A DNA stretch of 9,726 bases, taken from the NCBI RefSeq assembly GCF_000272405.2, contig NZ_AJZM02000184.1, positions 1 through 9,726 of the forward strand. Reading direction: 5' to 3'. The position numbers were made by a program, and so were the translations under genes. Positions 1 to 6,086 of the stretch are shown here, piece by piece. The DNA is from Vibrio tasmaniensis 1F-187. Lineage in GTDB: Bacteria > Pseudomonadota > Gammaproteobacteria > Enterobacterales > Vibrionaceae. Numbering within the stretch: the first letter of the stretch is position 1; each line of letters begins with the position of its first letter. Under the pieces are notes generated by a model that made no database searches, was not told where the DNA came from, and was given only the letters and a program-made list of their open reading frames with translations.

Positions 1-1
1 A

Positions 2-1084
2 TTAACAGATGAGAAAAATAGAGATAATTCCATATCAAATCTACTTGGTATAAATATTAATAAAAACTTTATGCCATCTGTAGCAAATGTTTCTGGAACT
101 GACTTGTCAAAATATAAAGTAATAAGAAAAAATATCTTTGCTTGTAATATTATGCATGTTGGCCGTGATGAAAGACTACCGATTGCCTTATATAAAGATT
201 CAGAGCCTGCCATTGTATCTCCAGCATACAAGACATTTGAAGTTTCTGATGTAAATGAAGTATTACCAGATTTTTTGATGATATTTTTTCAGCGAAAAGA
301 GTTTGATAGACTTACTTGGTATTTTTGTGACTCTAGCATTCGAGGGGGATTGGAATGGGAGCGTTTATGTGAAATAAAATTACCTATTCCCTCTATAGAA
401 GAGCAAAGAAAATATGTAAAGATCTATAATTCACTTATTAGAAATCAAGAATGTTATGAGGAAAGCTTAAACAGCCTTCGTTTTATTTGTGATTCCTTTG
501 TTGATAATCAGATCTTAAATAATCCCAGGAAAAAACTTGGTCAATACATTCAACAAACAGAAGCTAGAAATACAGATTCAAGCAACCGTAATGTGCTTGG
601 AATTAGTGTCAAAAAAGTTTTTATTCCTTCGAGGGCAAACCGTGATGATTTAAATGTCTCTAATTATAAGCTATTGAAAAAGAACCAGTTTGGTTATGTC
701 AGTGTAACCTCTAGAAATGGTGATAAAATTTCAATTGCCTTATTAAATGGACCTGATGGCGTTATTTCTAGCACTTACATTGCTTTTGAGGTAATTGATG
801 AAGCAGAGCTTCTTCCTGAATATCTGTATTTATGGTTCAGTCGGAAAGAGTTCGATAGATATGCTCGCTACCATTCATGGGGAAGCGCTAGAGAGACTTT
901 TGATTGGGAAGATATGTGTAATGTTGAACTTCCTATACCTAATATCAAAGAGCAAAAAGCAATCGTTGCTATTCATCATGTTCTGGAAGAGCGTAAATAT
1001 ATAAATGAAAGATTAAAAGCAGTTATTCAACCTTTATGCCCTGTTTTAATTCAAGGTGCTTCACAGAACTTAGATAACGATTAA
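2..1084 (+). CDS. hsdS: Type I restriction-modification specificity subunit HsdS (5' partial)
   Basis: This is the DNA-recognition subunit of a type I restriction-modification complex. It dictates the bipartite target sequence of both the HsdM methyltransferase and the HsdR nuclease. The frame is open to the left window edge, so the first Met (position 71) is internal and the true start lies upstream; 360 codons are visible. Two homologous halves are seen. The first target-recognition domain starts near LLGI (visible residue 14) and the second near VLGI (about 198). Each half carries the matching blocks 'KxFxPSxAN', 'SxYKxxxKN.F' and an 'LPIPxIxEQ' motif (about 127-136 and 310-319) followed by a helical linker, as in two-TRD HsdS proteins. 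The stretch is AT-richer than hsdR. The stop overlaps the Shine-Dalgarno of hsdR, implying one operon with hsdM presumably further upstream. The methylated sequence cannot be read from these data. Confidence 0.93.
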   Translation, partial: LTDEKNRDNSISNLLGININKNFMPSVANVSGTDLSKYKVIRKNIFACNIMHVGRDERLPIALYKDSEPAIVSPAYKTFEVSDVNEVLPDFLMIFFQRKEFDRLTWYFCDSSIRGGLEWERLCEIKLPIPSIEEQRKYVKIYNSLIRNQECYEESLNSLRFICDSFVDNQILNNPRKKLGQYIQQTEARNTDSSNRNVLGISVKKVFIPSRANRDDLNVSNYKLLKKNQFGYVSVTSRNGDKISIALLNGPDGVISSTYIAFEVIDEAELLPEYLYLWFSRKEFDRYARYHSWGSARETFDWEDMCNVELPIPNIKEQKAIVAIHHVLEERKYINERLKAVIQPLCPVLIQGASQNLDND

Positions 1085-1094
1085 GGTTTAATTA

Positions 1095-4000
1095 ATGAAA
1101 TTCACTGAAGAAAGGCTAGAGCAAGCCATTATTGAACTACTGGGGAAAGAAGGCTATCCACATACTCGTGGTGAGGCGATTGAGCGAACACCTGAAGATG
1201 TGTTGATAAAATCTGATCTTCGTGAATTTTTAGCCAAACGTTACCAAGCGGAAGGTATTACTGCCTATGAGATAGAGCAAATTATCCATAAGCTTGAGTG
1301 CCTTCCAGCTTCGGATCTCTACGATACTAACAAAGCCATTATGAAGTTTGTTTCTGATGGTTTTTTACTCAAGCGTGAAGATGCAACCCAAAAAGACTTA
1401 TACATTCAGCTTATTGATTATGATTATTTAGCTAAAAATAAGTATCGGATCGTTAACCAGATGGAGATACAAGGTTATGAGCTACGTATCCCAGATGGGA
1501 TTATTTATATCAACGGTTTGCCGCTTGTAGTGTTTGAATTTAAGAGTGCTATTCGTGAAGAAGCGACTATCTATGATGCCTATAAGCAGCTTACCACTCG
1601 TTATGACCGAGACATCCCAGAGCTATTCAAATATAACGCTTTATGTGTGATCAGTGATGGGGTTAATAATAAGATGGGGTCTTACTTTGCTCCATACGAG
1701 TTTTATTACTCTTGGCGTAAAATTACGGGTGAAGAAAAGCTGGATAAAGAAGGAATTGATTCACTCTTTACGATGATCAGCGGCTTGTTCAATAAGCAAC
1801 GTTTAACCGATGTGATTCGTCATTTTATCTACGTGCCTGATACCTCAAGCAAACAAGATAAAATCGTTTGTCGTTACCCTCAGTATTACGCAGCAACAAA
1901 GCTTTTTGCCAATATCAAGCAACATATGAAGCTTACTGATCAGCAAGGTAATTTGATTGATGCTGATGGTTTAAGAGATGGTAAAGGCGGTACTTACTTT
2001 GGCGCTACTGGCTGTGGTAAAAGCTACACAATGTTGTTCCTGTCTCGCCTATTGATGAAAGATGTTGATCTGGGTAGCCCGACCATCATTCTTATTACTG
2101 ACAGAACGGATTTAGATGATCAGCTTGCTGGGCAGTTTACCAATGCAAAAGCTTACGTGGGTGATCAGAATATTATCAGTGTAGAAAGTCGAAGCGAGCT
2201 ACGTGAGCACCTTAAAGGGCGTAAAAGTGGCGGTGTTTTCCTTACCACCATTCATAAATTTACCGAAGATTTAGCACTGCTTACTGAGCGAACTAATGTT
2301 ATTTGTATATCGGATGAAGCGCACCGAAGCCAAACCAATTTAGAGCAGAAAGTCACTGTTACTGAAAATGGTGTGAAGAAAACCTACGGCTTTGCTAAAT
2401 ACCTGCACGACTCTTTACCAAACGCTACTTATGTTGGTTTTACTGGCACACCAATAGACGCAACGCTGGATGTATTTGGTGCGGTAGTTGATAGCTACAC
2501 TATGACAGAATCAGTCTTTGATGAAATTACCGTGCGAATTATTTATGAGGGGCGAGCGGCTAAAGTATTACTTGATGGTAAACAGCTTGATCAAGTAGAA
2601 AAATACTACAAAGAGTGCGAAGACGCAGGTACTAACGAGTATCAAATAGATAAAAGCAAAACAGCAATGGCGAGTATGTCTACCATACTGGGTGATCCTG
2701 ACCGTATTAAGTCTATTGCAAAAGACTTTGTAGCACATTATGAAAGTCGTGTAGAAGAAGGAACGACTCAAAAAGGCAAAGCGATGTTTGTTTGTAGCAG
2801 TCGTGAAATTGCCTATCAGTTCTATAAAGAGTTGATTGAACTTCGTCCTGAATGGGATGAGATAAAAGTCTGTGAAGAAGGCTCGACTTTATCCGAAAGT
2901 GATAAGAAAAAAGTGAAGCCGATGGAGCGAGTCAAAATGATTATGACTCGTAACAAAGACGATGAAAAAGCTATGTGGAATAAGCTTGGTAATAAAGAAT
3001 ATCGCAAAGAGCTAGACCGTCAGTTTAAAAATGGTAAGTCAAACTTCAAAATCGCTATTGTGGTTGATATGTGGTTAACGGGTTTCGATGTGCCATTCCT
3101 CGATACCATCTACATTGATAAACCACTTCAGAAACACAATCTTATCCAAACAATTTCAAGGGTGAACCGTAAATTTGAAGGGAAAGAAAATGGCTTAGTG
3201 GTCGATTATATCGGCATTAAAAAGCAGATGAACCTTGCACTTTCTCAATATACGGGCGGGCAAGATCAAAACTTGGAAGATATAAAACAGTCTGTGATTG
3301 TGGTGAAAGATCACCTGAGCTTGCTTGATGGATTGTTTCATAAATTTGACTCAAAACCTTATTTTTCTGGTACACCGCTAGAGCAATTACATTGCTTAAA
3401 TGCTTCTGCTGATTATGCGTTAAGAACCAAAAAGTTTGAAAAAACCTTTATGGATTTAACCAAGCGACTTAAATCAGCTTATGACATTTGTGTGGGTAGC
3501 AATGAGCTAAAGCAATCCCACAAAGACAAGATTCATTACTATCTGGCAGTCAGAACTATTGTCTTTAAAATCACTACTGGCGGTGCGCCTGATGTAGATC
3601 AAATGAACCGTAAAGTGCGTGATTTGGTCAAAGATGCGTTGATGAGTGACGGGGTAGAAGAGATATTTAAGCTCGGTGATGATCAAGGTGGTGAGATTGA
3701 TATTTTTGATGAAGATTACCTCGCCAAGTTGGAGATGGTAAAACAACCAAACACTAAGCTTCAGCTACTTCAGCAAATGCTTGCCAAAGCGATTGGGGAA
3801 TTTAAAAAGACCAACAAAGTGAAAGGTGTCGATTTCACAAAGAAAATGAATATGTTGGTTGAAAAATACAATGAGCGTGAAGAAAAAGATGTGCTTCGCT
3901 CAGAGGTAATCACTGACTTTTCAGATGAGATTATCAACCTCTACAACGAATTGCGTGAAGAGATGGCTTCCTTCGGTGAGATGGGAATAGATTTTGAAGA

Positions 4001-4280
4001 AAAAGCATTTTTCGACATTCTGATCTCACTGGCTCATAAATACGACTTTACCTACCCAGAAGAGCGATTAACGGATCTAGCGAAAGAAGTTAAAAAAGTC
4101 ATTGATGATAAAGCAAAATACACTGACTGGAACAAGAGAGATGATATTAAGGCTGAATTGCACTTTGATCTGATCATCTTACTTGATGAGTGGGGCTACC
4201 CACCAATTGACCGAGATGAAGTGTATAAAGAGATTTTTGAGCAAGCTGAGAACTTCAAGAAAAGCAGGGTAGGTGATTGA
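1095..4280 (+). CDS. hsdR: Type I restriction enzyme restriction/translocation subunit HsdR
   Basis: This is the motor and nuclease subunit of the type I complex, which translocates DNA by ATP hydrolysis and cleaves at a distance from the target. It has 1061 residues, normal for the family, and appears intact. The N-terminal PD-(D/E)xK nuclease is seen as Pro-Asp at 133-134 and Glu-Phe-Lys at 148-150. The SF2 helicase motor follows: Walker A GATGCGKS at 303-310, DRTDLDDQ at 336-343, DEAH at 407-410, TGTP at 450-453, motif V near 656-667 (VVDMWLTGFDVP) and motif VI QTISRVNR at 685-692. A helical C-terminal region that would contact the methyltransferase core completes it. The ATG is 10 bases after the hsdS stop, with AAGG at 1083-1086 as ribosome binding site, so hsdS and hsdR are co-transcribed. 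The gene order S-R, with M presumably before S, is common. I see no inactivating changes. Confidence 0.97.
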   Translation: MKFTEERLEQAIIELLGKEGYPHTRGEAIERTPEDVLIKSDLREFLAKRYQAEGITAYEIEQIIHKLECLPASDLYDTNKAIMKFVSDGFLLKREDATQKDLYIQLIDYDYLAKNKYRIVNQMEIQGYELRIPDGIIYINGLPLVVFEFKSAIREEATIYDAYKQLTTRYDRDIPELFKYNALCVISDGVNNKMGSYFAPYEFYYSWRKITGEEKLDKEGIDSLFTMISGLFNKQRLTDVIRHFIYVPDTSSKQDKIVCRYPQYYAATKLFANIKQHMKLTDQQGNLIDADGLRDGKGGTYFGATGCGKSYTMLFLSRLLMKDVDLGSPTIILITDRTDLDDQLAGQFTNAKAYVGDQNIISVESRSELREHLKGRKSGGVFLTTIHKFTEDLALLTERTNVICISDEAHRSQTNLEQKVTVTENGVKKTYGFAKYLHDSLPNATYVGFTGTPIDATLDVFGAVVDSYTMTESVFDEITVRIIYEGRAAKVLLDGKQLDQVEKYYKECEDAGTNEYQIDKSKTAMASMSTILGDPDRIKSIAKDFVAHYESRVEEGTTQKGKAMFVCSSREIAYQFYKELIELRPEWDEIKVCEEGSTLSESDKKKVKPMERVKMIMTRNKDDEKAMWNKLGNKEYRKELDRQFKNGKSNFKIAIVVDMWLTGFDVPFLDTIYIDKPLQKHNLIQTISRVNRKFEGKENGLVVDYIGIKKQMNLALSQYTGGQDQNLEDIKQSVIVVKDHLSLLDGLFHKFDSKPYFSGTPLEQLHCLNASADYALRTKKFEKTFMDLTKRLKSAYDICVGSNELKQSHKDKIHYYLAVRTIVFKITTGGAPDVDQMNRKVRDLVKDALMSDGVEEIFKLGDDQGGEIDIFDEDYLAKLEMVKQPNTKLQLLQQMLAKAIGEFKKTNKVKGVDFTKKMNMLVEKYNEREEKDVLRSEVITDFSDEIINLYNELREEMASFGEMGIDFEEKAFFDILISLAHKYDFTYPEERLTDLAKEVKKVIDDKAKYTDWNKRDDIKAELHFDLIILLDEWGYPPIDRDEVYKEIFEQAENFKKSRVGD

Positions 4281-4309
4281 TACTATTGACCCTTAAATGA
4301 AAATGTCGA

Positions 4310-4407
4310 GCGATAGGGTAGTTATCGCAAGGGGGGAAGATAACGCATTTATGTCTACACCAGAGCCAATGTGTGAAAACACTAGCAGTAGTGAACGGTC
4401 TTCTGCT
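4310..4407. other. Stem-loop-rich intergenic segment downstream of hsdR
   Basis: No convincing ORF lies between the hsdR stop and the convergent gene. The segment holds several hairpins. GCGATA pairs with TATCGC (4310-4328, 7-nt loop). GTTATC at 4321-4326 can alternatively pair with GATAAC at 4339-4344. GTGT-GAAA-ACAC at 4371-4382 closes a GAAA tetraloop. AGCAGTAG can pair with CTTCTGCT with one mismatch (4384-4407). A run of six G lies at 4331-4336. This could be a structured 3' UTR, a processing or decay-blocking element, or a small RNA. No RNA family was recognised, and short stems occur by chance. Confidence 0.35.
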
Positions 4408-4425
4408 GTCATAATGAGAGGTTAA

Positions 4426-4456
4426 GAGTGTGATTTTTAAGAATCACACTCATTTT
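4426..4456. terminator. Probable bidirectional terminator between convergent genes
   Basis: A perfect 10-bp inverted repeat, GAGTGTGATT and AATCACACTC (4426-4435 and 4442-4451), has a 6-nt loop. It sits exactly at the meeting point of hsdR (+) and the 175-aa gene (-), and the - strand stop codon lies in its loop. The downstream T-tract is weak on both strands (ATTTTCT on the + side), so it may be an inefficient or factor-assisted terminator. Confidence 0.6.
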
Positions 4457-4964
4457 CTAAATGCTGTGTTTCTGATAGAAGTTCATCAATAACATCGAGA
4501 TCTTCAGTAAGGAATCCTTTCTGGGTTAGAAGCCGTGTTAACTTTGCGGCGGACCAGTCTTCAGTTTTTGGGAAGCTATAGCTCAATCTTTGATATGCGT
4601 GAATTCGGTTTTCAAGCAAGTCCAGTTTATCATCTATGATTTTGCGTACTTCTTTGATGTGCTCGATCTCAAAATAATCGGGCAAGATTGGGTGACTTTT
4701 AATCAGTTCACCTTGAGCATTTTCAATATAGAGCTTTCGGTAAACAGCACCAACGACAGGTTTACAGCCAAGTAATTGAATAATCGGTTGATCTTCAGAT
4801 GCATATGACTCTAACAAGCGTTCGATTAATCGCTTAATAGAACTTTCAGGTAAGTCACCCTGGTAATCGTTTTCAACTTTTTTAACGAGGTCATGCAAAT
4901 AGAAGACTTTAGGCATCTTGGAACATAGTGCCAATAGCATTGTTTCTTCAAATGAATCTTGCAT
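4437..4964 (-). CDS. Unrecognised 175-aa protein, divergent from an XRE repressor
   Basis: I do not recognise this family. The predicted protein is soluble, with no signal peptide or membrane segment, and rich in charged helices. Residues 1-55 are short helices that could form a winged-helix-like fold. Residues 60-82 look like a beta hairpin (QPIIQLLG, VYRKLYIE). Residues 98-128 form a long amphipathic helix (EIEHIKEVRKIIDDKLDLLENR), and the tail is acidic and helical. The start at 4964 is supported by a GGAG Shine-Dalgarno 7 nt upstream on the - strand, and by a promoter in the shared operator region about 30 bases further up. It converges on hsdR with a hairpin between them. The divergent neighbour is a small XRE repressor sharing the same operator repeats, so the two are almost certainly a regulatory pair. 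It could be a DNA-binding accessory protein, a toxin-like effector held down by the repressor, or a regulator; none can be chosen from sequence. Confidence 0.8.
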   Translation of the reverse strand: MQDSFEETMLLALCSKMPKVFYLHDLVKKVENDYQGDLPESSIKRLIERLLESYASEDQPIIQLLGCKPVVGAVYRKLYIENAQGELIKSHPILPDYFEIEHIKEVRKIIDDKLDLLENRIHAYQRLSYSFPKTEDWSAAKLTRLLTQKGFLTEDLDVIDELLSETQHLENECDS

Positions 4965-4994
4965 ACGATAACTCCAAAACTAACAGGAAAACCA

Positions 4995-5023
4995 AGTATA
5001 ATTGGTTTCAACAGGAAAACCAA
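4995..5023 (-). promoter_or_regulatory. Promoter of the 175-aa gene, inside the operator repeats
   Basis: Read on the - strand, the -35 is TTGGTT (complement of 5018-5023), followed by a 17-bp spacer and a -10 TATACT (complement of 4995-5000). Transcription would begin near 4988, about 24 nt before the ATG and its GGAG site. The -10 lies at the centre of operator copy 1 and the -35 in the left arm of copy 2, so repressor bound at either copy would block it. Confidence 0.65.
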
Positions 5024-5030
5024 CTATAAT
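5002..5030 (+). promoter_or_regulatory. Promoter of the XRE repressor gene, mirror image of the divergent one
   Basis: The -35 is TTGGTT (5002-5007), followed by exactly 17 bp and a consensus -10 TATAAT (5025-5030). The -35 lies in the right arm of operator copy 1 and the -10 at the centre of copy 2. Transcription should begin near 5037. The arrangement implies negative autoregulation by the downstream XRE protein. Confidence 0.7.
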
Positions 5031-5063
5031 TGGTTTGCGCAATGAATGAAAAAAGAAATTGCT

Positions 5064-5300
5064 ATGAGTTTCGGTAATAAAGTTACTGAAAAGAGAAAAG
5101 AAAAGGGATGGTTGCAAAGCGATCTTGCTAGATTAAGTGGTTTAAGTAAGACATATATCGGAAATCTAGAAAGAGGTGAAAGCAACGTAACGTTAGAAAA
5201 AGTTTACTTGTGCGCTTACGTCTTGGGGTGTTCTGTGCGGGATTTGTTACCTAGTGATGAAGAGATCTTTAGCTCGATACAAGAAAGGTCGAAACAATAA
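5064..5300 (+). CDS. Small XRE/Cro-CI-family transcriptional regulator
   Basis: This is a 78-aa DNA-binding protein that is almost entirely one HTH_3 domain. The family pattern is clear: KVTEKRKEKGWLQSDLARLSGLSKTYIGNLERGESNVTLEKV, with the recognition helix near SKTYIGNLERG (about 28-38), then the usual 'CAYVLGCSVRDLLP' ending. It resembles phage repressors and the small controller (C) proteins of restriction-modification loci in size and architecture. I choose ATG 5064 because homologues begin close to 'MSFGxKV' and the predicted transcript start near 5037 leaves room for a weak AAAGAAA ribosome site. An in-frame ATG at 5046 would add six residues but would be nearly leaderless. A short out-of-frame ORF (5042-5077) overlaps the start. 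It probably represses itself and the divergent 175-aa gene through the two palindromes. Control of hsdR is not suggested, because that gene has its own upstream operon. Confidence 0.9.
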   Translation: MSFGNKVTEKRKEKGWLQSDLARLSGLSKTYIGNLERGESNVTLEKVYLCAYVLGCSVRDLLPSDEEIFSSIQERSKQ

Positions 5301-5314
5301 ATATGAGTCACTTA

Positions 5315-5348
5315 TCAAACTACCTGAAGGATGGTTTGAGGTCTTTTA
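5315..5348 (+). terminator. Possible terminator after the XRE gene
   Basis: TCAAACTA (5315-5322) pairs with TGGTTTGA (5332-5339) with one G-U pair. The stem extends by CC/GG around a TGAA loop with one bulged A. It is followed by GGTCTTTTAAATTT. The T-tract is short, so termination is plausible but not certain. Confidence 0.45.
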
Positions 5349-5351
5349 AAT

Positions 5352-5380
5352 TTGACACCTTAATTACATTGTACCAACAT
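5352..5380 (+). promoter_or_regulatory. Possible promoter of the MazE-like gene
   Basis: A consensus -35 TTGACA lies at 5352-5357. At 17-bp spacing the -10 would be CAACAT (5375-5380), a poor match. The strong -35 and the terminator-like hairpin just upstream suggest the antitoxin-like gene is transcribed on its own, but the -10 is not convincing. Confidence 0.3.
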
Positions 5381-5405
5381 TTAGCGTAGCTGACTGGAGG
5401 TGTAG

Positions 5406-5666
5406 ATGGATACAGTTCTCATAAAAATTGAAGATTCAACTGGGGTTGTTATTCCCAATGAACTGTTAGAAGAAATGCAGTTAAAGCCTGGTGCTAAAGT
5501 TACATTGGTTCGTCAAAGAGATGGCTTTTTCGTTAAACCATCGGATGAGGAACCGAAATATAAACTTAAAGACCTTATGGCTAATACAGATTTTGAATTG
5601 CAGCGTAATGACCCTGAACTACAATCGTGGCAAACCAAGTCAAGAGTTGGTCGAGAGAGCATCTAG
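5406..5666 (+). CDS. MazE/AbrB-type antitoxin, apparently without its toxin
   Basis: This 86-aa protein has a two-part antitoxin architecture. Residues 1-45 are a SpoVT/AbrB swapped-hairpin DNA-binding domain (VLIKIEDSTGVVIPNELLEEM, LKPGAKVTLV). Residues 50-86 are a tail of the type that wraps a MazF/PemK ribonuclease, with the typical 'KYKLKDLMAN' and the C-terminal 'W......VGRES(I)' motif. A strong GGAGGT (5396-5401) sits 4 nt before ATG. In MazEF, ChpB and PemIK loci the toxin gene follows with overlap or a few bases. Here no MazF-like frame follows; instead there is a palindrome, a terminator and an ISAs1 transposase remnant. The gene is therefore an orphan. It may neutralise a toxin elsewhere, act only as a regulator, or be a relic whose toxin was lost when the insertion sequence arrived. 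Confidence 0.85.
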   Translation: MDTVLIKIEDSTGVVIPNELLEEMQLKPGAKVTLVRQRDGFFVKPSDEEPKYKLKDLMANTDFELQRNDPELQSWQTKSRVGRESI

Positions 5667-5667
5667 G

Positions 5668-5688
5668 TCACAGCATGTGCTGTTGTGA
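5668..5688. repeat. Short palindrome after the MazE-like gene
   Basis: ACAGCATGTGCTGT (5670-5683) is a perfect 14-bp palindrome. It can be lengthened to TCAC/GTGA arms with one bulged T. It lies just past the antitoxin stop and could be an RNA hairpin or a protein binding site. There is no T-tract, so it is not a typical terminator. Confidence 0.35.
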
Positions 5689-5728
5689 GAGGGCTGTTAC
5701 GGCTAGCGCATTTTAACTAAAAGCACGA

Positions 5729-5764
5729 GCGGTATTCATAGTTCAGTACCGCGTTCTTTTTCTT
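5729..5764 (+). terminator. Probable rho-independent terminator
   Basis: GCGGTA (5729-5734) pairs with TACCGC (5747-5752). The stem can extend inward by a G-U and an A-U pair around an 8-nt loop. It is followed by GTTCTTTTTCTT. It would end transcription from the MazE-like gene. It lies at the 3' side of the transposase remnant and may originally have belonged to that insertion sequence. Confidence 0.6.
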
Positions 5765-5775
5765 CCGAGCCATGT

Positions 5776-5930
5776 TTATCTTTTTGTCATATCGAACTTA
5801 AATAAGTTGAGATCTATCTTTCTTATCGTGTTGAAAGCCAAAGCTCCATTTCCTTTCCGAATGCGGGACTCATCTTCTCTGAAAGACATATCTAACATCC
5901 AAATTCAGACAATCAGCAATTTTAGACATG
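5776..5930 (-). pseudogene. C-terminal remnant of an ISAs1-family transposase, frameshifted
   Basis: Read on the - strand, an uninterrupted stretch ending at the TAA (complement of 5776-5778) reads MLDMSFREDESRIRKGNG and then ALAFNTIRKIDLNLFKF. This matches the conserved C-terminal block of ISAs1 (H-repeat) transposases, 'HWxLDVxFxEDxSRIRKGN...IRxIALNLL'. Upstream, the expected 'CLNW' continuation is found only after removing one extra T in the run near 5901-5905, so there is a frameshift. Before about 5930 no homology is visible. The rest of the transposase (most of about 370 residues) is missing, so the element is dead. The sequence near 5690-5722 (GGGCTGTTACGGCTAGCGCA) could be its terminal end, just downstream of the antitoxin gene; this is a low-confidence inference. 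Confidence 0.75.
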
Positions 5931-6030
5931 CAAAAAGTAATGAGCGGCAAGAGGCAAGACTTGAGTCTCTATGTTTACTCGCTCTAGTTTCTAACAAGGA
6001 AGCGTTGGGAGTGTGTTCTGGAACTCTCGT
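5931..6030. other. Non-coding stretch between the IS remnant and the next operon
   Basis: No credible gene, repeat or RNA structure was seen. A + strand open frame across 5807-6049 has unlikely protein composition, no ribosome site, and overlaps the transposase remnant antisense. The stretch may be degraded insertion-sequence or toxin-gene debris. Confidence 0.4.
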
Positions 6031-6073
6031 ACAAAATCTACAGATATGATATTTTGTGCATAATTTGTATAAC
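6031..6073 (+). promoter_or_regulatory. Promoter/operator candidates for the two-gene operon
   Basis: A 7-bp inverted repeat, ACAAAAT (6031-6037) and ATTTTGT (6051-6057), brackets a good -10 hexamer TATGAT (6045-6050). A second -10-like TATAAC is at 6068-6073 and a further half-site-like AATTTGT follows at 6062-6068. No convincing -35 was found for either. The geometry suggests an operator over the promoter, but the AT-richness makes chance matches likely. Confidence 0.35.
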
Positions 6074-6086
6074 TCGGAAGTATAAA

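Larger units (their letters stand above)
4982..5037. repeat. Two tandem 28-bp operator repeats, each with a 20-bp palindrome
   Basis: Copy 1 is 4982-5009 and copy 2 is 5010-5037. They are identical apart from G/C at one central base and the last base. Each contains AAACCAA-N6-TTGGTTT (4989-5008 and 5017-5036), a palindrome with a single mismatched central pair. Centre-to-centre spacing is 28 bp. Their position between divergent genes, directly before a small XRE-family gene, is typical of the binding sites of such a repressor. Binding by that protein is an inference. Confidence 0.85.

Noticed and set aside
2568..3746. Three - strand open frames inside hsdR (61 to 79 aa)
   Set aside because: They are shadows of an intact, motif-rich hsdR, without ribosome sites or sensible protein features.
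4982..5037. CRISPR array or attachment site
   Set aside because: There are only two repeat copies with no spacers between them. The palindromes and promoter elements explain the pattern as operators.
5667..5800. MazF/PemK toxin gene after the antitoxin
   Set aside because: All + strand frames after 5666 hit early stops, and no start of the usual toxin N-terminus is visible. A terminator follows instead.
5807..6049. 80-aa + strand open frame
   Set aside because: It has no ribosome site and implausible composition, and its first half is antisense to a clear ISAs1 transposase remnant.
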